Part shown: in pieces, positions 1-3,889 of the stretch
How the letters are laid out: every line of letters starts with the position of its first letter
Position numbering within the stretch: position 1 is the first letter of the stretch
Source: a virus
Strand: one strand, 5' to 3'
Virus record (IMG/VR): IMGVR_UViG_3300001533_000144
Span: 18,026-38,086 of that record
Length of the DNA: 20,061 nt
Notes under the pieces: generated by a model
The model's database searches: none
What the model saw: only the letters and a program-made list of their open reading frames with translations
What the model was told of the DNA's origin: nothing
Translations under genes and position numbers: made by a program

Positions 1-73
1 AAAAAATAATTTAAAATTATTTTAAAAAAAATTAAAAAAAGTGCTTGACATGGGGTTTGGCCTGATGTATCTT
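1..73 (+). promoter_or_regulatory. sigma70 promoter P1 with AT-rich upstream element
   Basis: A consensus -35 box TTGACA lies at 45-50. It is followed by a 17-base spacer and a -10 box TATCTT at 68-73 (4 of 6 matches to TATAAT). Transcription should start near 80. Bases 1-44 are almost pure A/T with runs of A, as in an UP element that binds the alpha subunit of host RNA polymerase. Promoter P2 at 3662-3690 has the same -35 box, the same spacing and a similar AT-rich upstream stretch, so the two look like copies. P1 would let host polymerase read the early small genes and Lon. Confidence 0.82.
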
Positions 74-194
74 GTAATCAAACAGAGGGAGAAAGGCCAA
101 ACGGCAACCGGCACAGAAAAAAGCCAAACCAGAACAGGAAACTCCAGAGGACGGGACGCGATGATGAAAGAGCGCCGCCTGGTGACCCAAACAA
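74..194 (+). promoter_or_regulatory. 5' leader of the early transcript, upstream of ribozyme 1
   Basis: This is the stretch from the presumed transcription start (about 80) to the ribozyme. An open reading frame runs through it from a GTG at 41, but that frame covers the promoter and the ribozyme and has no ribosome binding site, so I treat the region as non-coding. It shares only short islands with the second leader (GAACAGG at 132-138 and 3750-3756, and a nearby CAGAG). The 21 bases at 186-206 are identical to 3807-3827. The distance from the -10 box to the predicted cleavage site is 152 bases here and 153 in the second copy. Confidence 0.6.
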
Positions 195-253
195 AGCCGA
201 AACGCTATGTGATGAGCATAGCGTCTGTTATTAAGGATAACACTGACGAGGCT
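195..253 (+). ncRNA. Type II hammerhead self-cleaving ribozyme, copy 1
   Basis: All core parts of a hammerhead ribozyme are present in permuted order, open at stem II. Stem II is AGCC 195-198 with GGCT 250-253. The GAA core is 199-201, and A202 pairs U224. Stem III is 203-209 with 217-223 (7 perfect pairs, 7-base loop). The cleavage residue is C225, within a GUC triplet. Stem I is 226-231 with 237-242 (6 perfect pairs, loop TAAGG). The second core segment CTGACGA is 243-249, and the invariant first pair of stem II is G250-C198. Predicted cleavage falls between 225 and 226. The ribozyme abuts the ribosome binding site at 254-260 of the first gene. The second copy at 3816-3871 supports every stem by covariation. 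Confidence 0.95.
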
Positions 254-265
254 AAGGAGGACAAC

Positions 266-448
266 ATGAGCAAGGCAAGACAGAGACGGATGGAACATGA
301 GGCTACCCGGTCAATCAGACGGGGATGGGACAACAACGAATACAAAGCATACCGCAAGCCTGCTGAGAAGAGTACCAAGCATCTTAATGGCCCGGTCAAG
401 GTTTTCACCCAGGAAGAAATCGAAGCGTATATGAGAGGAGAGTTATAA
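266..448 (+). CDS. Small basic early protein, unknown function (60 aa)
   Basis: This is the first gene of the early operon. The start at 266 has a strong AAGGAGG at 254-260, directly after the hammerhead ribozyme. The same frame is open back to 41, but an upstream start would place the promoter and ribozyme inside the protein. The product is rich in Arg and Lys (N-terminal MSKARQRRMEHEATRSIRRG) with an acidic end (EEIEAYMRGEL), so it is a soluble, basic small protein. I do not recognise a family. Position and size match the early phage proteins that inhibit or redirect host factors, but that role is inference only. The stop overlaps the next start by one base (TAATG). Confidence 0.8.
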   Translation: MSKARQRRMEHEATRSIRRGWDNNEYKAYRKPAEKSTKHLNGPVKVFTQEEIEAYMRGEL

Positions 449-582
449 TGACTGAATTAATGAGAATGGGATTCGAATTCATGGCAGCATTCGGAGTTGT
501 GACGGCATTATATCTGGTTAACACCAAGATTGTTCAGCCCTATCTGCACAAACGTACCGTTAAAAAACACTGCAAGAAATAA
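448..582 (+). CDS. Very small putative membrane protein (44 aa)
   Basis: The ATG at 448 overlaps the previous stop by one base, suggesting translational coupling; GAGAGGAG lies just upstream. The product begins MTELMRMGFEFMAAFGVVTA and continues into a hydrophobic stretch at about residues 9-25, then a basic tail ending KRTVKKHCKK. This fits a single membrane-spanning segment with a positively charged cytoplasmic tail. It has no recognised family. It belongs to the tightly packed early cluster under promoter P1. Confidence 0.65.
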   Translation: MTELMRMGFEFMAAFGVVTALYLVNTKIVQPYLHKRTVKKHCKK

Positions 583-593
583 AGGAGAACACC

Positions 594-743
594 ATGGAAA
601 CCTTATTAACTGTTGGCCTGATGATCCTGGTTCCGAAAGCATTAATTGAGACCTACCGGCTTCGGAGGGTTTATCAACTGAAGTACAGCACACTCAAGAT
701 CAAGTACCTGTTCTGGAAATTGAACAGGGCAATGAATAAATAA
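594..743 (+). CDS. Very small basic, possibly membrane-associated protein (49 aa)
   Basis: The ATG at 594 follows AAAGGAG at 582-588. The N-terminus METLLTVGLMILVPKALIET is hydrophobic for about 16 residues. The rest is strongly basic and amphipathic (YRLRRVYQLKYSTLKIKYLF). This could be a short membrane anchor with a basic helix. I do not recognise it. It lies 11 bases after the previous gene, and its stop is followed directly by the ribosome binding site AAGGAGG of the next gene. Confidence 0.65.
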   Translation: METLLTVGLMILVPKALIETYRLRRVYQLKYSTLKIKYLFWKLNRAMNK

Positions 744-753
744 GGAGGATGCC

Positions 754-903
754 ATGACCATTATATACACATTCGAATGCACACACTGCAAACACAAAGA
801 AGCATCTTCAGAGGCTGAATCCTATAAGACCAAGGGTATCAAGGCATGCCCATCATGTGGTAAGAAGATGACAGCAACCATGACCTTCGATGTAAGGAGA
901 TGA
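754..903 (+). CDS. Small zinc-ribbon protein (49 aa)
   Basis: The ATG at 754 follows AAGGAGG at 742-748. Two CxxC knuckles are visible, Cys9/Cys12 (ECTHC) and Cys32/Cys35 (CPSC). The C-terminal half ends in a short beta-like stretch, MTATMTFDVRR. This is the size and layout of a minimal zinc ribbon of the kind found in small regulatory proteins and phage peptides. A protein- or nucleic acid-binding role is likely, and the partner is unknown. It lies in the early operon between two small unknown genes. Confidence 0.72.
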   Translation: MTIIYTFECTHCKHKEASSEAESYKTKGIKACPSCGKKMTATMTFDVRR

Positions 904-906
904 ACT

Positions 907-1056
907 ATGACGACTAAAGAAGAGAGAGAACTCATGGATAGAGTATACCGGTATGACATGCTCTCTGCTGAGGCGAGGTTAAAAGGTAACACTCTGGTTG
1001 AGGAGACAGCAAAAGAATTAGCAGACAGATTCATGAAGAAACTACAAAGGAGATAA
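907..1056 (+). CDS. Small charged early protein, unknown (49 aa)
   Basis: The ATG at 907 follows AAGGAG at 894-899, which lies in the end of the previous gene. The product is hydrophilic and probably all-helical (MTTKEERELMDRVYRYDMLS, ending FMKKLQRR). Its first residues resemble those of the next gene (MTTKEERE and MTNREERE), so the two may be old tandem duplicates that have diverged. No family is recognised. Confidence 0.65.
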   Translation: MTTKEERELMDRVYRYDMLSAEARLKGNTLVEETAKELADRFMKKLQRR

Positions 1057-1059
1057 GCC

Positions 1060-1251
1060 ATGACGAACAGAGAAGAACGTGAATACGTAGAAGTATTGGC
1101 AGCCACTAGAACTTCGGTCTGGTATCCGATGTCCTATGAGGACGTGGATGAAGTCTTAAGTCAGATTGGTGTCTTTGTTGACATCCTGAAGCTGGAAGAG
1201 ATGAAGTCCCTTTGTGAAAAAACCGAAATGGTAACTGAATACAACTTATAA
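1060..1251 (+). CDS. Small acidic early protein, unknown (63 aa)
   Basis: The ATG at 1060 lies four bases after the previous stop and has AAGGAG at 1047-1052. The product starts MTNREEREYVEVLAATRT and contains an acidic central part (MSYEDVDEVLSQIGVFVDIL), probably helical. The start resembles that of the preceding 49-aa protein. No known family is recognised. It is part of the P1 operon and probably translated with its neighbours. Confidence 0.7.
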   Translation: MTNREEREYVEVLAATRTSVWYPMSYEDVDEVLSQIGVFVDILKLEEMKSLCEKTEMVTEYNL

Positions 1252-1262
1252 GGAGAATTAAA

Positions 1263-1388
1263 ATGAACCGTGAACTTTATGAAGCCCTGTACGAATACGT
1301 AGAAGAGAGAGAAGAAGCAAACCGCATTGCAGAAGAAGAAATGTTCGAGTATCTTCATGAACTGGAGGCAGCCCTGAAAGGAGAGTAA
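1263..1388 (+). CDS. Tiny acidic helical protein (41 aa)
   Basis: The ATG at 1263 follows AAGGAG at 1250-1255. The product MNRELYEALYEYVEEREEAN and the following EEEMFEYLHELEAALKGE read as one long acidic amphipathic helix with regularly spaced Leu, Tyr and Ala. It could form a short coiled coil or act as a DNA-mimic-like acidic peptide. Neither role can be shown from sequence. It ends one base before the Lon start, and its last codons contain the Lon ribosome binding site (AAGGAG), so it may be coupled to Lon. Confidence 0.65.
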   Translation: MNRELYEALYEYVEEREEANRIAEEEMFEYLHELEAALKGE

Positions 1389-1389
1389 C

Positions 1390-3648
1390 ATGAATATCAT
1401 CGGGATGGACAAAGGCGGCGTACTCATGATCGGGTCTTACGACCAAGTTGTTTTACCTTATATATATAAGATCCTGACATTTCCCATTGATGAGTTCTAT
1501 GGGCCGGATGTCACCAACATGCTGGATAACCCTCATGAGATTCATTTGGCCCTCTTGGTCAACCCCGATGTAATACGAACAAGGCCTTTCGTCGGTATGC
1601 TGGTTTCATTGAGCCATCCGAATATCCATCATGATCCTGGTACAGTCTCTCTTATGGTTAAAGGCTCTCAGCGTATGCTGATCAAGTCTCACATTGAAAT
1701 AGGTAACAGGTTCTATGCTGATAACTATGACAAGGTCTCATACAACATGGGATCAAGACCAGAACGAATCTATGAGATGTCAGACATGGCATTTGAATAT
1801 GTAAAGAAGCTCGGTAAAGATGACCTTGAGTGGAAAGAGGCTGTTGACTATATATCCTCACTCCCACCAAGTGACTTTGTAGATTACCTGCTGTACCAGT
1901 TCAATGAGGACAAACCTGAGGTACTGCATCAGATAGTAGCTGAAACTTCATTACATAGAAGATTAAGGAGATTGAACATGGATATTGATAATCATAAGAG
2001 TGCTGGTAACAATGGTGATGGTTTGAAATCCAACAACACAGACGTAAAAGAGATGATCGAAAGGTTCCGTAAGCTGGAACTGACAGGTAAAACATACGAT
2101 GAACTACATGCAGCCATTAAAGGCATCTGTAACGTAGCTACATCACACTCTGAATACCCCACGACCTTAAGGTATGTTAAGTTCTCAATCGAGCTTCTCG
2201 AAGCCAACAGCAACGTCACAGAAGATACTGACGTAGCAACAGTTGAAGAGAGCTTGGATACCTCCCACTATGGCATGGACAAAGCCAAGGAACGGTTGGT
2301 TGAGTTCCTGGCAGTGAAGAAACTGAATCCTGAATCTAAAGGTATGATCCTCCTGCTGGATGGCCCTCCGGGTACCGGCAAGACTACCCTGGCAAAAGCA
2401 TTCGCTAAAGCCCTGGGTCGTAAGTGTGAGCGTATCTCGATGGGTGGCTGCTCCGATTCATCATTTGTTAAAGGGCATAGCCGGACCTACACAGGTAGCC
2501 GGTATGGTAGGATAGCTTCTGCCATGCACTCCTGTGGTACACAGAACCCGGTCATCATCCTGGATGAAGTTGAGAAGATCATGTCTGCCCATGGTGACCC
2601 TGAAGGAGCCTTGCTGGAAGTCCTAGATCCGGAACAGAACAATGAGTTCACCGATACTTACCTGAACTTCCCGATCGATCTGTCCAAGGTCATCTTCATT
2701 GCCACATCCAACAATGCTGATCAGATTGCTGATGCCCTGTACGATCGGATGGAATACATTGGTTGTGATGGATACACCATGACTGAGAAGGTTAAGATCG
2801 CTCAGAGATATACCATCCCGAAAGCAGCCTCAGATGTCGGCGTTAAGGGCGTTAAATTCACGCCTGCTACGCTTAAGTACATCATCGAGGGTTACACTAG
2901 GGAGGCTGGTATGAGGACGCTTGAGAAGTCGATTAAGGCCCTTCTGAGAAAGGTTGCTGTGGAAAAGGCCAAGGGTAAGGATATCAAGATTACCAAGAAG
3001 CTGATCCATGACAGACTGGGACGTCCCTATACAGAAGAGAAACCAATGGAACACAATATCCCTGGCATCGTATCTGGCCTGTATTACAGCACCAATGGTG
3101 GGGGATGCCTTGACATCGAAGCTCTTATCACAGATGACGACGGCTCGAATAACCTGACCGTCACAGGTAAAGCTGGCGAGATCATGTTGGAATCTATGAG
3201 CCTGGTTCACAGCCATATGACAGCCAAGCAGTATGAGTATAGCCTGAATGAAGTTGACCTGATGGAAGTTGACATCCATGTTCATATGCCTGATGGGTCC
3301 ACTCCTAAAGATGGTCCTTCAGCTGGTGCTGCTTACAGCCTACTGTTCGGTAGCCTGGCTGCTAACCGCCCTGTTAAGGCTGGCCTGGCCCTGACTGGTG
3401 AGTGTACACTGACCGGACGGATCACAGCCATTGGTGGGGTGGATCAGAAGGTTGCTGGTGCAATCCGCATGGGTATGACCGATGTCATCCTCCCGGAAGC
3501 TAACCGGCGTGATTGGGATGAACTGGATAAGAAGGTTAAGAAGAGCATCAACGTACACTTCGTTACTACGGTTGCTGAGGTGTTGGAAATTGGTCTGGTA
3601 CCCGCTGAGAACGGCTCAGACTTGAACCTTGAAAATATTTCAATTTAA
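1390..3648 (+). CDS. lon: ATP-dependent Lon protease (phage-encoded, 752 aa)
   Basis: This is an AAA+ serine protease that unfolds and degrades proteins in the cytoplasm. Residues about 20-110 look like the Lon N-terminal substrate-binding domain, ending VSLMVKGSQRMLI. Residues about 290-560 form the AAA+ module, with Walker A GPPGTGKT at 325-332, Walker B VIILDE at 388-393, a sensor-1 ATSNN segment and a sensor-2 TREAGMR segment. The protease domain holds the catalytic Ser644 (PKDGPSAG) and Lys687 (GGVDQK). Their spacing of 43 residues equals that of E. coli Lon (Ser679/Lys722). Length is close to E. coli Lon (784 aa), the difference lying mainly in the middle linker. All catalytic residues are present, so the enzyme is probably active. 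It is the last gene of the P1 operon, 13 bases before promoter P2. It has an in-frame internal start with a good ribosome binding site at 1978. Confidence 0.96.
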   Translation: MNIIGMDKGGVLMIGSYDQVVLPYIYKILTFPIDEFYGPDVTNMLDNPHEIHLALLVNPDVIRTRPFVGMLVSLSHPNIHHDPGTVSLMVKGSQRMLIKSHIEIGNRFYADNYDKVSYNMGSRPERIYEMSDMAFEYVKKLGKDDLEWKEAVDYISSLPPSDFVDYLLYQFNEDKPEVLHQIVAETSLHRRLRRLNMDIDNHKSAGNNGDGLKSNNTDVKEMIERFRKLELTGKTYDELHAAIKGICNVATSHSEYPTTLRYVKFSIELLEANSNVTEDTDVATVEESLDTSHYGMDKAKERLVEFLAVKKLNPESKGMILLLDGPPGTGKTTLAKAFAKALGRKCERISMGGCSDSSFVKGHSRTYTGSRYGRIASAMHSCGTQNPVIILDEVEKIMSAHGDPEGALLEVLDPEQNNEFTDTYLNFPIDLSKVIFIATSNNADQIADALYDRMEYIGCDGYTMTEKVKIAQRYTIPKAASDVGVKGVKFTPATLKYIIEGYTREAGMRTLEKSIKALLRKVAVEKAKGKDIKITKKLIHDRLGRPYTEEKPMEHNIPGIVSGLYYSTNGGGCLDIEALITDDDGSNNLTVTGKAGEIMLESMSLVHSHMTAKQYEYSLNEVDLMEVDIHVHMPDGSTPKDGPSAGAAYSLLFGSLAANRPVKAGLALTGECTLTGRITAIGGVDQKVAGAIRMGMTDVILPEANRRDWDELDKKVKKSINVHFVTTVAEVLEIGLVPAENGSDLNLENISI
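1965..1980 (+). promoter_or_regulatory. Internal ribosome binding site and in-frame start inside lon
   Basis: AAGGAG at 1965-1970 is followed after seven bases by ATG at 1978, codon 197 of lon. The arrangement is nearly the same as the true start at 894-909 (AAGGAG, seven bases, ATG). Use of this start would give a 556-residue Lon with the AAA+ and protease domains but without the N-terminal substrate-binding domain. The codons AGG AGA that form the site encode Arg-Arg, so it could be chance. Confidence 0.45.
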
Positions 3649-3661
3649 TTTTAAAAAACTC

Positions 3662-3690
3662 TTGACATGTGAAATCCCCTGCTATATATT
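3662..3690 (+). promoter_or_regulatory. sigma70 promoter P2, upstream of the phage RNA polymerase
   Basis: A consensus TTGACA at 3662-3667, a 17-base spacer and TATATT at 3685-3690 (5 of 6 matches) make a strong host-type promoter. Transcription should start near 3697. An AT-rich stretch at 3632-3660 overlaps the end of lon and resembles an UP element. Host polymerase would use P2 to make the phage polymerase early in infection, independently of P1. Confidence 0.88.
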
Positions 3691-3696
3691 CTTACA

Positions 3697-3815
3697 CAAA
3701 GGCGGGGGAGAGCTTACCAGACGAAACTTGGAGAGAGACCGCCGAAGGGGAACAGGCAAGCCCGAACTCACAGAGTACCGTGTGATCAACCAGGGAATCC
3801 CAAGGCCCCAAACAA
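3697..3815 (+). promoter_or_regulatory. 5' leader of the RNA polymerase transcript
   Basis: This is the stretch between the presumed start of P2 transcripts and ribozyme 2. Near its 5' end GGCGG (3701-3705) can pair with CCGCC (3739-3743). The last nine bases (3807-3815) plus the start of the ribozyme are identical to copy 1. A reading frame from 3629 to 3877 crosses this area, but it overlaps the promoter and the ribozyme and shows no ribosome binding site. I regard the leader as non-coding. Its length up to the predicted cleavage is almost the same as in copy 1. Confidence 0.6.
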
Positions 3816-3871
3816 AGCCGAAACGCTCACTACGGTGGGCGTCTATAATTAATGATTATACTGATGAGGCT
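3816..3871 (+). ncRNA. Type II hammerhead self-cleaving ribozyme, copy 2
   Basis: Stem II is AGCC 3816-3819 with GGCT 3868-3871. The GAA core is 3820-3822, and A3823 pairs U3842. Stem III is 3824-3830 with 3835-3841 (one G-U pair), closed by a TACG loop in a C-G context, the very stable UNCG type. The cleavage residue is C3843, within a GUC triplet. Stem I is TATAAT 3844-3849 with ATTATA 3855-3860 around a TAATG loop. The second core segment is the canonical CTGATGA at 3861-3867. Cleavage is predicted between 3843 and 3844. Stem I and the distal part of stem III differ in sequence from copy 1 yet pair fully in both, which is direct covariation evidence. The ribosome binding site of the RNA polymerase gene follows at 3876-3882. 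Confidence 0.96.
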
Positions 3872-3889
3872 AATTAAAGGAGAACGTTT

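Noticed and set aside
41-265. N-terminal extension of the first small gene from a GTG at 41
   Set aside because: It would cover the -35/-10 boxes and the ribozyme, has no ribosome binding site, and the ATG at 266 has a perfect AAGGAGG.
2830-3285. 151-codon minus-strand reading frame opposite lon
   Set aside because: It overlaps the part of lon leading into the conserved protease domain. All other genes are on the plus strand, and the product has no recognisable features.
3629-3643. Small A/T hairpin at the end of lon as a terminator
   Set aside because: The stem is only six mostly A-T pairs and lacks a run of T residues. The stretch fits better as the AT-rich upstream element of promoter P2.
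3629-3877. 82-codon reading frame across the end of lon, promoter P2 and ribozyme 2
   Set aside because: It lies over the promoter and a structured RNA, lacks a ribosome binding site and has no protein-like conservation pattern. Its stop lies within the polymerase ribosome binding site region.
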